Source: Chthoniobacteraceae bacterium (GTDB lineage: Bacteria > Verrucomicrobiota > Verrucomicrobiia > Chthoniobacterales > Chthoniobacteraceae). From it: a DNA stretch of 64,000 bases. Shown in pieces: positions 34,173 through 45,254 of the stretch (the first letter of the stretch is position 1; every line of letters begins with the position of its first letter). The position numbers were made by a program, and so were the translations under genes. The stretch covers positions 54,350-118,349 of the forward strand of contig CANFTB010000007.1 in assembly GCA_947449735.1 (NCBI GenBank), read 5' to 3'. The notes beneath the pieces were generated by a model. That model saw only the letters and a program-made list of their open reading frames with translations, was not told the origin of the DNA and did not search any database.

Positions 34173-37100
34173 TTAGCCGCCTCCCACGCGGGCGGCGTCG
34201 CGGGCATTGATTTCAAACGCCTCGTTCAAGGCGGCCTCGCCGCTCAATCCCTTGGCTTGGGCTGTGGCGATTGCCTGGAGAACACGCTTGTAGTCTCTGG
34301 GCATCACCTTGACAAATTTTGGCAGCACAGCATCCCAGTTCGCTAGAATCGCCTGGGCCTTCTTGCTCCCAGTCAGGTCCGCGTGGCGCTGGATCAGGTG
34401 CCTCAACTCCACAACATCCGAGCCGTCCGGCTTCTCTAGCCCAACCATCTGCTTGTTGCAGCGGACCGCAAAGTCTCCGGCTTCATCGAGAATGTAGGCG
34501 ATGCCCCCGCTCATCCCGGCCGCAAAATTGCGTCCAGTCAAACCGAGCACAACCACCTTGCCTCCGGTCATGTACTCACAACCGTGATCCCCCACGCCCT
34601 CGACAACCGCACTCACGCCCGAGTTCCTGACACAGAACCGCTCGCCGGCGACGCCCGAGAAATAAGCCTCGCCGGATGTCGCTCCATAGAGGGCCACGTT
34701 CCCAAGGATGATGTTCTCCTCAGCTGCGAACGTGGAAGACTTGTCGGGATATACAATGATCCGTCCGCCGGAGAGTCCCTTGCCAACATAGTCGTTGGCG
34801 TCACCTTCCAGTTCGATGGTAACACCGGGCGGGACAAATGCGCCGAGACTCTGCCCTGCGCTACCCTTGAACTTCAGATGAATTGTCCCGTCAGGGAGAC
34901 CGCTCCAATGACGCTTCGTGATCTCGTTTCCGAGGATCGTGCCGACCACACGCTGCGTGTTGCGAATGGGAAGTTCGAGATGCACCTTCTCTCCGCCTTC
35001 GTACGCCGGCCTGCAAGCGTCTAGCAGCACCGAGAGATCCAGGCTCTTCTCCAAGCCGTGATCTTGAATCTCCGTGCAGAAACGCCCCACATTCGGGCCG
35101 ACATCCGGGGAATACAAAAGATTGGAGAGATCAATCCCCTTTGCCTTCCAGTGCTCTACTGCGTGACGGGCCTCCAATACATCCGTGCGGCCGACCATCT
35201 CGGTGATCGAACGGAAGCCGAGGGACGCCATGATTTCGCGCACTTCCGTAGCGATGAAACGCATGAAATTGACGGCGTGCTCGGGATCTCCGGTGAAGTT
35301 CTTGCGGAGCTCGGGATCCTGTGTCGCCACCCCTACAGGACAGGTGTTCAAGTGACAGACCCTCATCATGATACAGCCCAAGGACACCAGCGGTGCCGTG
35401 GCAAATCCAAACTCCTCTGCTCCCAAAAGCGCAGCGATCACCACGTCGCGCCCGGTCTTCAGCTGCCCGTCCGTTTCCACAACAATACGCGAGCGCAGTT
35501 TGTTAAGCACCAGAGTCTGGTGAGTCTCGGCAAGCCCGAGTTCCCAAGGGAGTCCGGCATGCTTGATTGAGGTCTGGGGAGAAGCTCCCGTGCCCCCGTC
35601 GAAGCCAGAGATCAGAACAACGTCCGCATGCGCTTTTGCAACGCCCGCGGCGATGGTTCCTACCCCCACTTCAGAAACAAGCTTCACGCTGACCCGAGCC
35701 GCGCGGTTGGCGTTCTTGAGGTCGTGAATCAATTCGGACAAATCCTCAATCGAGTAAATGTCATGGTGGGGAGGTGGTGAAATCAAGCCGACTCCGGTGG
35801 TGGAATGGCGCACCTTGGCAATCCAAGGATAAACCTTGCCGCCCGGCAGCTGCCCGCCCTCGCCAGGCTTGGCGCCCTGGGCCATTTTGATCTGAAGCTC
35901 CTTGGCCTGTGTGAGATACAAACTTGTGACTCCGAACCGTCCGGAGGCGACCTGCTTGATCGCGCTGTTCTTGGAATCGCCCTGGGCGTTTGTCCAAGTG
36001 TAACGCTCGGGATCCTCGCCGCCCTCTCCCGTATTGGACTTGCCGCCAATGCGGTTCATCGCGATCGCCAGGCTTTCATGCGCTTCCTGCGAAATCGAAC
36101 CGTAGCTCATCGCTCCCGTTTTGAACCGCTTGACGATCGCGTCGACAGACTCAACTTCGTCGATCGGAACAGCCTGGCGGCTCTTAAACTGGAGCAGACC
36201 GCGCAACGTGAAGACCTGCTGCATCTGGGTGTCGACCAGCCCGGAGTAAACCTTGAAGGTGTCGTAACTGCCCGTCCTCACAGCTTTCTGTAGTGAATGG
36301 ATCACCTGAGGGCTGAACAAGTGCGCCTCTCCCTCGTTGCGCCACTGGTAATCACCGCCGACCTCGAGCGTTGCGGGCGCCTCGACCTGGGCGGGAAAGG
36401 CCCGGTGGTGACGCTCCAACGTTTCCTGCGCAATGGCGATGAGATCAGAGCCTTCGATCCTGGTGGCAGTCCCGGTGAAGTACTTGTCGACCACCTTTTT
36501 CTGCAAACCAACGCATTCAAAAATCTGAGCTCCAAGATAACTCTGAATCGTGGAAATTCCGATCTTCGACGCCACTTTGACGATGCCCTTCGTGGCGGCC
36601 TTCACGTAGTTTTTGCAAGCCGTGTAGTGGTCCACGTCAACCAGAAGCCCCTGCCGGATCATGTCATCGAGGGATTCGAACGCCAGGTACGGGTTGATGG
36701 CGGCACATCCGTATCCGATCAAAGTGCAGAAGTGATGCACTTCGCGAGGTTCACCAGACTCCAAGATCAGTCCGATCTTGGTGCGTTTTCCTTCACGGAT
36801 CAGGTAGTGGTGCAAGCCTCCCACCGCAAGCAATGGCGGGATGGCGGCGTTGTGCCTGTCGACCCCGCGGTCGCTCAAAATAATCAAGTTGATGCCCGCA
36901 TCAATGTGGAGGCCCGCCTGACGGCAAACTTCATCCATCGCAGCTTCCAAACCTTCAGCGCCGAGCTTGGCATCGAACAGAGTGGGTATGGTCACCGAGC
37001 GGAACTGTCCGTGCGCCACATGGCGCAACTTGGCCAATTCCTCGTTTGTGAGGATGGGCGAGGGCAGCTCGATGAGATGACAACTCATCGAATTCGGCTC

Positions 37101-38762
37101 CAGCAAGTTGCGCTCTGGTCCGATCGTGGTCACCGAGGACGTCACGATTTCTTCACGAATACAGTCGATCGGCGGGTTGGTCACCTGTGCGAACAACTGC
37201 TTGAAGTAGTCGTACATCAGCTTGGACTTGTTCGAGAGCACGGCGAGAGGGATGTCGGTTCCCATCGATCCGGTCGCTTCGACACCGTCCTTGGCCATCG
37301 GCACAAGCAGCTTACGCTGATCTTCAAACGTGTAGCCGAAGGCCAGCTGGCGCTGCACAACGGTGCTGTGGTCAGGCCCTGGAACCTCGGTTGCATCGTT
37401 AATATCAGCCAGCTTGATGAGGCTGTTATCCAGCCACTCGCGATAGGGTTTCTCCTTTGCAACCCGCGCCTTGATCTCCTCGTCGGCGACAATCCTACCC
37501 TGCTCCATGTCCACCAAAAACATGCGTCCGGGCTGCAATCGCCCCTTGCTGGCGACATTTGCAGGATCTACAGGAAGCACTCCGGCTTCGGAAGCCATGA
37601 TCACAAGGTCGTCCTTGGTCACATAATACCTGGACGGACGCAGGCCGTTACGGTCAAGCGTCGCGCCGATCATCGTTCCGTCAGTGAACACAACAGACGC
37701 GGGTCCATCCCAAGGCTCCATCAGACAAGACTGGTACTCGTAGAAGGCCTTCTTCTCCGCGCTCATGGACTCGTGCCCGTTCCACGGCTCGGGGATCATC
37801 ATCATCATCGCCTCAGGCAGCGAACGCCCCCCCATCACAAGAAGCTCGAACACATTGTCGAACATCGCAGAGTCAGAGCCGTTGGGATTCACAACGGGCA
37901 CGATCTTGGAGATATCCTTGCCGAAAAGCGGACTAGCCAGCATCGGCTCCCGGGCCTTCATCCAGTTCACGTTGCCGCGCAGGGTGTTAATCTCGCCGTT
38001 GTGCGCGATATAATGGTACGGATGGGCGCGCTCCCAACTGGGGAATGTGTTCGTTGAGAAGCGGGAATGCACCAAGGCAAGCGCGGTGTCCATTGCCGGA
38101 TCAGTCAGGTCGAGGAAGTACTTTCCGACCTGTTCGGGCATCAGCATCCCTTTGTAAATGGCGGTGCGGCAGGAGAGACTGCAGGCGTAGTAAAAGGGAT
38201 CCTTCCCAGTCAGACGCAGCTTGTAATGGGCCTGCTTGCTCAGGATGAACAAACGCCGTTCAAAGTCTTGGTCTGTCGCACAACCCGTGGGCCGAGCAAT
38301 AAAAGCCTGACGCACGCAGGGCTCGCTGCTCACCGCGGTCTGTCCCAAGGAGGAATGATCCGTCGGAACGGTGCGCCATCCCAGCAACGAAAGTCCCTCG
38401 GCCTGGGCGAGCTCGGTGAAAATCTTTTCGCTCTCCGAACGGACGGCGGCGTCCGGCGAGAAGTAAAGCATTCCAACACCGTAATGCCCGGGTTCGGGAA
38501 GATTCTGAATCCCCGCCTTCGGAGCAACTTTCGCAAAAAATCCGTGCGGAAGCTGAAGCAGAATCCCCGCACCGTCGCCGGTATTTGCCTCGCAACCGCA
38601 GGCTCCGCGGTGGTCGAGGTTGACGAGAATCGTGAGCGCTTGCTGAATAATGTCGTGCGAGCGTTTACCCTTCATTTGGCAAACGAAGCCGACGCCGCAG
38701 GCGTCGTGCTCAAACTGGGGGTCGTAGAGGCCCTGTTTCTCGGGTAAGCCGGAATTATTCAT
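34173..38762 (-). CDS. gltB: Glutamate synthase large subunit
   Basis: Makes two glutamates from glutamine and 2-oxoglutarate. 1529 residues from ATG 38762. The class-II glutaminase domain starts after a short propeptide with the nucleophile Cys22 in [11 protein letters not shown]. The central and FMN domains follow ([41 protein letters not shown]), with 3Fe-4S cysteines in [19 protein letters not shown] and the C-terminal GXGXG domain ([23 protein letters not shown]). An in-frame extension upstream to 38852 lacks family features. Uses the 2-oxoglutarate that the sucAB enzymes elsewhere in the window consume. Confidence 0.97.
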   Translation of the reverse strand: MNNSGLPEKQGLYDPQFEHDACGVGFVCQMKGKRSHDIIQQALTILVNLDHRGACGCEANTGDGAGILLQLPHGFFAKVAPKAGIQNLPEPGHYGVGMLYFSPDAAVRSESEKIFTELAQAEGLSLLGWRTVPTDHSSLGQTAVSSEPCVRQAFIARPTGCATDQDFERRLFILSKQAHYKLRLTGKDPFYYACSLSCRTAIYKGMLMPEQVGKYFLDLTDPAMDTALALVHSRFSTNTFPSWERAHPYHYIAHNGEINTLRGNVNWMKAREPMLASPLFGKDISKIVPVVNPNGSDSAMFDNVFELLVMGGRSLPEAMMMMIPEPWNGHESMSAEKKAFYEYQSCLMEPWDGPASVVFTDGTMIGATLDRNGLRPSRYYVTKDDLVIMASEAGVLPVDPANVASKGRLQPGRMFLVDMEQGRIVADEEIKARVAKEKPYREWLDNSLIKLADINDATEVPGPDHSTVVQRQLAFGYTFEDQRKLLVPMAKDGVEATGSMGTDIPLAVLSNKSKLMYDYFKQLFAQVTNPPIDCIREEIVTSSVTTIGPERNLLEPNSMSCHLIELPSPILTNEELAKLRHVAHGQFRSVTIPTLFDAKLGAEGLEAAMDEVCRQAGLHIDAGINLIILSDRGVDRHNAAIPPLLAVGGLHHYLIREGKRTKIGLILESGEPREVHHFCTLIGYGCAAINPYLAFESLDDMIRQGLLVDVDHYTACKNYVKAATKGIVKVASKIGISTIQSYLGAQIFECVGLQKKVVDKYFTGTATRIEGSDLIAIAQETLERHHRAFPAQVEAPATLEVGGDYQWRNEGEAHLFSPQVIHSLQKAVRTGSYDTFKVYSGLVDTQMQQVFTLRGLLQFKSRQAVPIDEVESVDAIVKRFKTGAMSYGSISQEAHESLAIAMNRIGGKSNTGEGGEDPERYTWTNAQGDSKNSAIKQVASGRFGVTSLYLTQAKELQIKMAQGAKPGEGGQLPGGKVYPWIAKVRHSTTGVGLISPPPHHDIYSIEDLSELIHDLKNANRAARVSVKLVSEVGVGTIAAGVAKAHADVVLISGFDGGTGASPQTSIKHAGLPWELGLAETHQTLVLNKLRSRIVVETDGQLKTGRDVVIAALLGAEEFGFATAPLVSLGCIMMRVCHLNTCPVGVATQDPELRKNFTGDPEHAVNFMRFIATEVREIMASLGFRSITEMVGRTDVLEARHAVEHWKAKGIDLSNLLYSPDVGPNVGRFCTEIQDHGLEKSLDLSVLLDACRPAYEGGEKVHLELPIRNTQRVVGTILGNEITKRHWSGLPDGTIHLKFKGSAGQSLGAFVPPGVTIELEGDANDYVGKGLSGGRIIVYPDKSSTFAAEENIILGNVALYGATSGEAYFSGVAGERFCVRNSGVSAVVEGVGDHGCEYMTGGKVVVLGLTGRNFAAGMSGGIAYILDEAGDFAVRCNKQMVGLEKPDGSDVVELRHLIQRHADLTGSKKAQAILANWDAVLPKFVKVMPRDYKRVLQAIATAQAKGLSGEAALNEAFEINARDAARVGGG

Positions 38763-39109
38763 TCTAGTATAGCGTGGCGGATTCGGTCGGTTCTTCTCAA
38801 ATGATCCAGCGCCCCTTGAAAGCGGACGTAGAACACCGAATTTAGTGGCCAATCAATCCCCCCTGTCAAAGGCAACTTTTCCCTCCAAATCCTGACAAAT
38901 CTTGAAAAGCCGGCCAAATCCGGCCATTAAAAAGCCTTATCTCCATGCCATGCCGAAGGATATGATCGGAACGAGGAAGTTAGACAACCAAAATCCAAAA
39001 ACTAACTTTGCGATAATTTTTGCGCCTTGGGGCGATCAAATCCCCCATCCACAGCCTCAAAGGTCCCAAATCAAACCACCGCTCGGAAGCGGGGCCACCG
39101 CGCATGGGA
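38763..39109. other. Intergenic region between pepP and gltB
   Basis: About 350 bases upstream of gltB, AT-richer than the surroundings. It should contain the gltB promoter and the end of the pepP transcript. One GC hairpin with T tail on the minus strand is listed separately. I see no gene. Confidence 0.5.
38909..38924 (-). terminator. Possible pepP terminator
   Basis: On the minus strand GCCGG, a 6-base loop and CCGGC are followed by TTTTC. It lies about 190 bases past the pepP stop and 150 bases before gltB. Stem is short (5 bp), so tentative. Confidence 0.35.
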
Positions 39110-40441
39110 TCACTCGGAGGCGTGGCGCGGTCTAGCCGACCGAACCGCCCGGCGGGACATGGAGACCAGTTCCTCGATTTCGTCCGCCTCGACCGGGATG
39201 TCTGCCGTGAGGTCCACAGGCCCGTTTTTGGTAATGAGCACGTTATTTTCCAAGCGGATGCCAAACCCCTCCTCCGGCAGGTAAATTCCCGGCTCGACCG
39301 TCATGACCCAACCCGGGGCGAAAGGATCCGACAAATAGCCCAAGTCGTGCACGTCCAGACCCAAGGGGTGCCCCAATCCATGCATGAAAAACCTGCGAAA
39401 CTCGGGTTTTTCGGGATCCTGATTCCGAACGGCTTTGGGCTTCAACAGCCCCAGCTTTATCAGCTCCTCAGTCATCACCGACTGGGCCTCCGCCTGCCAC
39501 TCCTTCGCCAGTTTTCCGGCAACCGCCCCCTTGATGCCGGCCCGCATCACTCGCAGGACGGAATTGTAAACGGCCCTTTGCCGCTTCGAAAACCGTCCGC
39601 CAACGGGAATCGTCCGGGTCAAATCAGACGAGTAGTTTGCATAACTGGCCCCCACATCGAGCAGCAATAGGTCTCCCTTCCGGCAAAGCTGATCGTTGGC
39701 GTTGTAGTGGAGTATGCAAGAATTCGCGCCGGAGGCGATGATCGGCGAGTACGCGAAGCAGGCGCGCTTGCGAATAAACTCATGCGCAAATTCAGCCTCG
39801 ATTTCGACTTCATTGACACCGGGTTGCACAAACCTGCAGACCCTCTGGAAGGCTGTCTTCGTAATCGCGACAGCCTTCTTCATGAGGTCGATCTCCTCGC
39901 TGGACTTCACGACCCTGAGGCGGTGCATCAATCGGGCAAGACGCCTGTAATCGTGAAGAGGAAAGCGTCTGCGGCACTCGTCAACAAACCTGGCGTCTCT
40001 CGTCTCCACCACCACCCCCGCCCGGCCGTGTTCATTGCTGTTAAGATAGACGTGCTCCATTTCGCACATCGCTTGGTGGAACACGGCCGGAAACTCCGAC
40101 AGCCATTTCACGGTCTTGATCCCGGAAATCTTGGCGGCTTCTTCTTTGGAAAGCTTGTGTCCCTCCCAGGTTTTCAGAAGCGCGTTCGGCTCTCTGATGA
40201 ACAGAATTTCGCGCTGCAAGGGGTTAAACGCATCCGGGGCGAGCAGTAGAATAGTTTCCTCCTGCTCGATGCCGCTCAGGTAAAACAGATCCGAGTTCGG
40301 TAGCATCTGAAGCGTGGCGTCGGCATTGACGGGCAGCAAGTCGTTCGCATTCAGAACCGCCAAAGAGCGGGGGCTCAGAAGCTCGCAAAGACGTTTTCGG
40401 TTGCGAACAAAAAGGGAGGAATCGATCGGAGCGTGTCTCAT
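39110..40441 (-). CDS. pepP: Xaa-Pro aminopeptidase, M24 family
   Basis: Removes N-terminal residues next to proline; dinuclear metal enzyme. 443 residues: AMP_N domain about 1-140 (FYLSGIEQEETILLL) and the pita-bread catalytic domain after about 175. Metal ligands are visible: Asp in LLLLDVGASYANYSSDLTR, His in FMHGLGHPLGLDVHD, Glu in VEPGIYLPEEGFGIRLEN. Likely cytoplasmic, as no signal peptide is seen. Confidence 0.93.
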   Translation of the reverse strand: MRHAPIDSSLFVRNRKRLCELLSPRSLAVLNANDLLPVNADATLQMLPNSDLFYLSGIEQEETILLLAPDAFNPLQREILFIREPNALLKTWEGHKLSKEEAAKISGIKTVKWLSEFPAVFHQAMCEMEHVYLNSNEHGRAGVVVETRDARFVDECRRRFPLHDYRRLARLMHRLRVVKSSEEIDLMKKAVAITKTAFQRVCRFVQPGVNEVEIEAEFAHEFIRKRACFAYSPIIASGANSCILHYNANDQLCRKGDLLLLDVGASYANYSSDLTRTIPVGGRFSKRQRAVYNSVLRVMRAGIKGAVAGKLAKEWQAEAQSVMTEELIKLGLLKPKAVRNQDPEKPEFRRFFMHGLGHPLGLDVHDLGYLSDPFAPGWVMTVEPGIYLPEEGFGIRLENNVLITKNGPVDLTADIPVEADEIEELVSMSRRAVRSARPRHASE

Positions 40442-40836
40442 CGGGGGAGGTGGTCGTTTCAGGGTTAGCCGACAGTACAGCCAAGCCGCGATGTTTAAAA
40501 ATTTTAATCAGCATGGGACAACCGCCCCGGTTTATCCGGAGAATCACATCGCCATCAGTCACACACTTGCAGCGCGGTCGCGCCCGGAACTTTTTTTGGA
40601 CCGCTCATGCATTCGATTCTGGTGAATTCTGAAAGCACAAAAAGAATCCCCAACAAGGCAAAGACCGTTGGATACGAACCGCCGAGCATTGCCACAGAGA
40701 CGAGCGCGGCGTCCTGATTTTCAAATCCTTACAAAAAAAGGATGAAACCCTCCCCTCGCCGAGTCAAAGTGATCTCCCGCCATGTGCGACTAGAAGCTGG
40801 AAATGCAGCTCGCACGGCCTATCCTGCTTCCCCTTT
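40442..40836. other. Divergent intergenic region pepP/aspS
   Basis: About 395 bases expected to contain the promoters of pepP and aspS. Seen: a T7 run at about 40589-40595 after a short GC stem, and a dyad ATCCTT/AAGGAT at 40725-40743 with A-rich loop, 94 bases before aspS. No gene or tRNA recognised. Confidence 0.5.
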
Positions 40837-42612
40837 ATGTACCGCTCCACCTCCTGCAACACTCTGCGCAAGGAAAACGCTGGCCAGTCAGTGACCCTCG
40901 CCGGCTGGGTAAACTCGCGCCGCGACCACGGCGGCGTCATTTTCATTGATTTACGTGACAGAGAGGGCCTTACACAGGTCGTTTTCAGGCCGGAGGAACA
41001 CCCCCAGGTGGCTGAGGCTTCGCACGGACTCCGCGGCGAGGATGTCATCCAAATCACCGGGCTTGTGTCCCCCCGCCTGCAGGGAACTGAGAATGCGAAA
41101 CTTGCCACAGGCCAAATCGAAGTCATCGCCAGCGAGCTCACTGTGCTCAACAAGTCCGACGTGCCCCCCTTTCAGATCGATTCCAAGGTGGCAAACGAAG
41201 ATCTGCGCCTTACCTACCGCTACTTGGATCTGCGGCGCAGCGAGATGAAGCAGAACCTCAAGCTGCGCCACCGTGTCGCGAAGTCCACGAGGGACTTCCT
41301 AGACGAACAGGGCTTCTTGGAAATTGAAACGCCGATACTCTCGAACCCGACGCCGGAAGGTGCGCGGGACTTTCTGGTTCCATCGAGATTGAATCCGGGA
41401 AGCTTTTACGCGCTTCCACAAGCGCCACAGCAGTACAAGCAGCTGCTGCAGGTTGCAGGCTTGGAAAAATACTTTCAAATCGCACGCTGCTTCCGCGACG
41501 AAGATTTGCGAGCGGACCGCCAACCCGAATTCACCCAGGTGGATCTGGAGGCCTCCTTCATCACTGCCCGCGAGATTCAAACCCTTATCGAGGGCCTTTT
41601 AAGCCGTATTTTCAAAGAGTCGCTTGGTGTCGACATTCCCGTCCCCTTCCAGAGGATGACCTATGCGGAGGCAATGAACCGGTTCGGTTCAGACAAGCCC
41701 GACCTGCGTTTCGGAGTTGAAATCGTGGAGCTGAGCGATGTCTTCGCCCATTCCCAGTTTAAGGTTTTCCGCAGCGTTCTGGACAACGGAGGCGTCATCC
41801 GCGCAATCAATGCAAAAGGCGCGGCGTCAGCCCTGTCAAAGGAACAGCTTAAAAAATGGGAGGAATGGGCGAAGACGGAACTTGGAGCAAAAGGCCTTGC
41901 ATACATCCGCCTCAAAGAAGGCGAGTGGGAGTCGCCGATCGTAAAGTTTTTCAGCGAAGAGGAGAAGAAAGCCCTCGCTTCAAAGATGGGATTTGAGGAG
42001 GGGGACGTGCTCTTTTTCGGAGCCGACAAACCTGCGCCCGCCTGTGAGGTGCTCGGCAGGGTGCGGCTGAAGGTTTCGGAGCTCTTGAAACTAACCGAAG
42101 GTTCCAAAGAGCTTAAATTCCTCTGGGTTGTCGACTTCCCCCTTCTTCAGTTCAGCCCGGAGGACAACTCCTGGGTCGCGGTTCACCACCCTTTCACCAG
42201 ACCAAAAGCCGAAGATCTGGAGCTGATGGAAAAAGGCGAATTCGCGGAAGTACGGGCGGAAGCTTACGACGTCGTGTTGAACGGCGTGGAACTCGGGGGA
42301 GGTTCCATCCGGATCCACGAGAAGGAACTTCAGTCGAAGCTCTTTGCCGCTCTGGGAATAGGTCCGGAGGAGCAACAGCACAAATTTGGCCACTTGTTGA
42401 AGGCCTTCAGCTTTGGCGCCCCACCCCACGGAGGGATCGCCCTCGGACTGGACAGGCTCGTGATGTTGCTGTGCGGAGCGGATAGCATCCGCGAGGTGAT
42501 CGCATTTCCCAAGAACAACAGGGGAGTCGATTTGATGACCCACTCTCCCGTAGAGGTCGAGCACAAGCTTTTGCGCGATTTGTCGATCGCGAGCACCGTT
42601 AAAAAAGCATGA
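40837..42612 (+). CDS. aspS: Aspartate-tRNA ligase
   Basis: Class II aminoacyl-tRNA synthetase, 591 residues, the usual bacterial length with the GAD insertion. N-terminal anticodon-binding OB fold (VTLAGWVNSRRDHGGVIFIDLRDREG), motif 2 (FRDEDLRADRQPEFTQVD), and motif 3 (GGIALGLDRLVMLLCG) are all intact. Whether it is discriminating or also charges tRNA-Asn cannot be told here; no gatCAB gene is visible. Its stop overlaps the next gene by 4 bases (ATGA). Confidence 0.97.
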   Translation: MYRSTSCNTLRKENAGQSVTLAGWVNSRRDHGGVIFIDLRDREGLTQVVFRPEEHPQVAEASHGLRGEDVIQITGLVSPRLQGTENAKLATGQIEVIASELTVLNKSDVPPFQIDSKVANEDLRLTYRYLDLRRSEMKQNLKLRHRVAKSTRDFLDEQGFLEIETPILSNPTPEGARDFLVPSRLNPGSFYALPQAPQQYKQLLQVAGLEKYFQIARCFRDEDLRADRQPEFTQVDLEASFITAREIQTLIEGLLSRIFKESLGVDIPVPFQRMTYAEAMNRFGSDKPDLRFGVEIVELSDVFAHSQFKVFRSVLDNGGVIRAINAKGAASALSKEQLKKWEEWAKTELGAKGLAYIRLKEGEWESPIVKFFSEEEKKALASKMGFEEGDVLFFGADKPAPACEVLGRVRLKVSELLKLTEGSKELKFLWVVDFPLLQFSPEDNSWVAVHHPFTRPKAEDLELMEKGEFAEVRAEAYDVVLNGVELGGGSIRIHEKELQSKLFAALGIGPEEQQHKFGHLLKAFSFGAPPHGGIALGLDRLVMLLCGADSIREVIAFPKNNRGVDLMTHSPVEVEHKLLRDLSIASTVKKA

Positions 42613-43169
42613 CGCACGGCGGACGTCTCCTGCTCCAATCCGCTGCTGTTGCCGGGATCTTATTTTCTCCTGGGGGCCTGGCGATGCATGCGTCGGCAGC
42701 GGGTGAGTCGGAGATCAAACCGCCGTTTAACCTAACCTGGGGAGAGACCGCGGACCGGCTCGAACGTCTTGTCGTGGGCGCCGGAGGCAAGGTCACCAGC
42801 CGTAAACGGGTCCGAGGCGACCGCGAGGCGATCGAGGTCGCCGGCCTCCCTCAGGAGGGCCTCAAGAAAACCATCTTTTACTTCAAACAGGGCGTTCTGA
42901 TAGCGGTCGAGCTGCAATACCAGTCCGACGAATGGCCTGAGTCAAAATACAACAAAATGATGGGCGACCTTCGCCAGCGCATCTCAGAACACTACGGCGA
43001 GGGCCAGCAGATCGCCCGCAGACAGGAGCAGGTCGGGGTCAACGGAGTCACGCAGACGGTGACCGGTTACAAATGGGTGTCCGGCTCTTCGAACGTGCAG
43101 CTGATCTATTTTGCTGCGACCGATTCCAGCAACTCCTTCCGCGTCCTGAGCGTGCATTATAACGCGTAA
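42609..43169 (+). CDS. Secreted protein of unknown function
   Basis: 186 residues. The N-terminus (LLLQSAAVAGILFSPGGLAMHASA) looks like a signal peptide. The mature part begins with NLTWGETADRLERLV and contains FYFKQGVLIAVELQYQ and a C-terminal beta-rich segment. The LTWG-start pattern recalls small secreted domains that compare two strands of a beta sheet, but I cannot name the family. Translationally coupled to aspS by ATGA overlap, which probably reflects compactness rather than function. Confidence 0.75.
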   Translation: MTHGGRLLLQSAAVAGILFSPGGLAMHASAAGESEIKPPFNLTWGETADRLERLVVGAGGKVTSRKRVRGDREAIEVAGLPQEGLKKTIFYFKQGVLIAVELQYQSDEWPESKYNKMMGDLRQRISEHYGEGQQIARRQEQVGVNGVTQTVTGYKWVSGSSNVQLIYFAATDSSNSFRVLSVHYNA

Positions 43170-43323
43170 CATTCGGCCCAGCCGAACGAAACACAAAGAC
43201 CACAGGCGTTACATGACAGAAGACTCCATAGTCGGCTAATGCCCCTCGCATTTTTGTAATGGCCCGCCGCGCCCTCGATCCGCATGATAAAAGCCTGAAC
43301 AGCACCTTTCTTCACAGCCGCCC

Positions 43324-43710
43324 ATGAACCTTCCTCTCAAATACAACGCCGACGGACTCATTCCGGCGATCGTGCAAGACGCCGATTCCGGCAGGGTTTT
43401 AATGATGGCCTGGATGAACGAAACCTCCTTGAGGTCGACTCTGGAAAAAGGACTCATGCACTACTGGAGCCGCTCCCGGCAGAAGTACTGGCTCAAGGGG
43501 GAGACCAGCGGGCATACCCAAAGGGTGATCCGTTTTCATGTAGATTGTGATGCGGATACGCTTCTCTTTGAAGTCGAGCAAACCGGAGGAGCCTGCCACA
43601 CAGGCCACCAGTCCTGCTTCTTTCAAGAAGTTGACCGCGACGGAAAACTTCTGGAGATCTCCGAAACGCCCGTGTTCAACGCCGGGGAAACCTACGCATC
43701 CAAGAACTGA
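43324..43710 (+). CDS. hisI: Phosphoribosyl-AMP cyclohydrolase
   Basis: Third step of histidine synthesis. 128 residues; monofunctional, without the HisE domain. Conserved: LMMAWMNETSL, HYWSRSRQKYWLKGETSG, the metal site HVDCDAD and the zinc cysteines in GACHTGHQSCFF. It is followed 2 bases later by trpE, suggesting a mixed amino-acid operon hisI-trpE-trpG. Confidence 0.95.
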   Translation: MNLPLKYNADGLIPAIVQDADSGRVLMMAWMNETSLRSTLEKGLMHYWSRSRQKYWLKGETSGHTQRVIRFHVDCDADTLLFEVEQTGGACHTGHQSCFFQEVDRDGKLLEISETPVFNAGETYASKN

Positions 43711-43712
43711 AA

Positions 43713-45242
43713 ATGGCGCCTCCGCCTCTAAGTCCGACGCTCGAAGAGTTTCGCCGCCTTTCCCTTCAGGGAAATCTCATTCCAGTCTGGACAGACATGC
43801 TGGCCGATACGGAAACCCCCGTGTCCGCGTTTCAGAAGTTGGATGGAGGAGGATACAGCTTCCTGTTTGAATCGGCTGAAAACAGTGCAAAAGCGGGTCG
43901 CTACTCTTTCGTCGGATCAGATCCTAAAGTGATTATCGAGACGCTTGGGAAGACGGTGAAAGTGACGAGAGAAGGCGTGTCCTCGGAATACACCAGCGAG
44001 CAGGACCCTCTCAAAGAACTTGAGACTTTGATGTCCGCCTACCGGTGGGTTAAGCCGGATGCATTGGATACAGCTGCAGGCACGCGATTTACGGGTGGAG
44101 CAGTTGGATTTCTATCGTACAACGCAGTCCGTTTTTTTGAACCCTCTGTGGGAGAACCCCAGCCCGATCCGCTGGAGATCCCAGACTCGCTTTTTTTCAT
44201 CTCCGACACCGTTTTGATCTTCGACCACCATACGCGGCGAGTGCGCGTTCTGGTGAATGCGGAGGTACCCACGCCGGAGCACGCGGATGCAGCCTATGCT
44301 TCTGCGGCGGAGCGGGCGCGCGGGGTTATTGCCAAACTCAACCGTCCTGCAAACCTGCCGCAGCTTCCAGTACCCAAGACACCCGTGCCGCCCGCGGACG
44401 CCCGAAGCACCACCTCCCGGGAAGAGTACATGGCGACGGTCCGCGCGTGTCAGGAATATATACACTCGGGGGACATTTTTCAAATTGTTCCCTCACAACG
44501 CTTTGAAACAGAGTATGAAGGCGACCCGCTGACGCTCTACAGGACATTGCGCGACGTGAATCCCTCGCCGTACATGTTCTGCCTGAAGCTGGCAGGCCGT
44601 TTCACGCTGGTGGGTTCTTCTCCGGAAGTTCATGTGAGGGCCACCGACGGACTGGTTGAGATCCGCCCCATCGCAGGAACAAAGCGCAGGGGAGCCACCG
44701 CTGCAGAAGACGACTCCAATGCCTCAGAGCTGCTCGCAGACCCGAAGGAGCGGGCGGAACACCTGATGCTCGTCGACCTTGCGCGCAACGATGTGGGGCG
44801 CATCTCCAAGTATGGAACAGTGCGTGTCACCGATTTCATGACGATCGAGCGTTACAGTCATGTGATGCACATCGTCTCGCACGTCACCGGCACGCTGAGT
44901 GAAGACAAGACATCCTTTGACGTGATGAGGGCGACTTTTCCCGCCGGGACGGTAAGCGGTTCGCCGAAGATCCGGGCGATGCAGCTTCTTGGTAAGTTTG
45001 AAAAACACAAACGCGGAGTGTATGCCGGGGCGGTGGGATATTTCGGTTTCGACGGAAATACAGACTCCTGCATCGCACTGCGTACCGTGGTTCTCAAAGC
45101 CGGCCGCGCCTATGTTCAGACGGGAGCGGGTGTCGTGGCGGATTCAACTCCGGAAGGCGAGCATCAGGAATGCGTAAACAAGGCATTGGGTATGATGGCG
45201 GCCATTGCCAGAGCGCGGATCACAGCCCCATTAAACGCTTAA
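43713..45242 (+). CDS. trpE: Anthranilate synthase component I
   Basis: Chorismate to anthranilate, first step of tryptophan synthesis. 509 residues. Chorismate-binding domain motifs: VGSSPEVHVR, IRPIAGTKRRG, DLARNDVGRISKYGTV, TFPAGTVSGSPKIRAMQL and the C-terminal GAVGYFGFDGN. The start is 2 bases after the hisI stop. PabB is the alternative, but TrpE is favoured by length and the N-terminal region with ENSAKAGRYSFVG. Confidence 0.93.
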   Translation: MAPPPLSPTLEEFRRLSLQGNLIPVWTDMLADTETPVSAFQKLDGGGYSFLFESAENSAKAGRYSFVGSDPKVIIETLGKTVKVTREGVSSEYTSEQDPLKELETLMSAYRWVKPDALDTAAGTRFTGGAVGFLSYNAVRFFEPSVGEPQPDPLEIPDSLFFISDTVLIFDHHTRRVRVLVNAEVPTPEHADAAYASAAERARGVIAKLNRPANLPQLPVPKTPVPPADARSTTSREEYMATVRACQEYIHSGDIFQIVPSQRFETEYEGDPLTLYRTLRDVNPSPYMFCLKLAGRFTLVGSSPEVHVRATDGLVEIRPIAGTKRRGATAAEDDSNASELLADPKERAEHLMLVDLARNDVGRISKYGTVRVTDFMTIERYSHVMHIVSHVTGTLSEDKTSFDVMRATFPAGTVSGSPKIRAMQLLGKFEKHKRGVYAGAVGYFGFDGNTDSCIALRTVVLKAGRAYVQTGAGVVADSTPEGEHQECVNKALGMMAAIARARITAPLNA

Positions 45243-45254
45243 AGACAGGACATT

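Noticed and set aside
36297..38057. Long open frame on the plus strand opposite gltB (and similar ones opposite moeA, sucA, gltD and the giant gene)
   Set aside because: High-GC codon bias opens antisense frames; the products are Arg/His-rich with no family motifs, while the minus strand encodes well-known enzymes throughout.
43171..43186. TTCGGC/GCCGAA hairpin after the aspS-linked gene
   Set aside because: Three-base loop, 6-bp stem and no T tract; too weak to list as a terminator.
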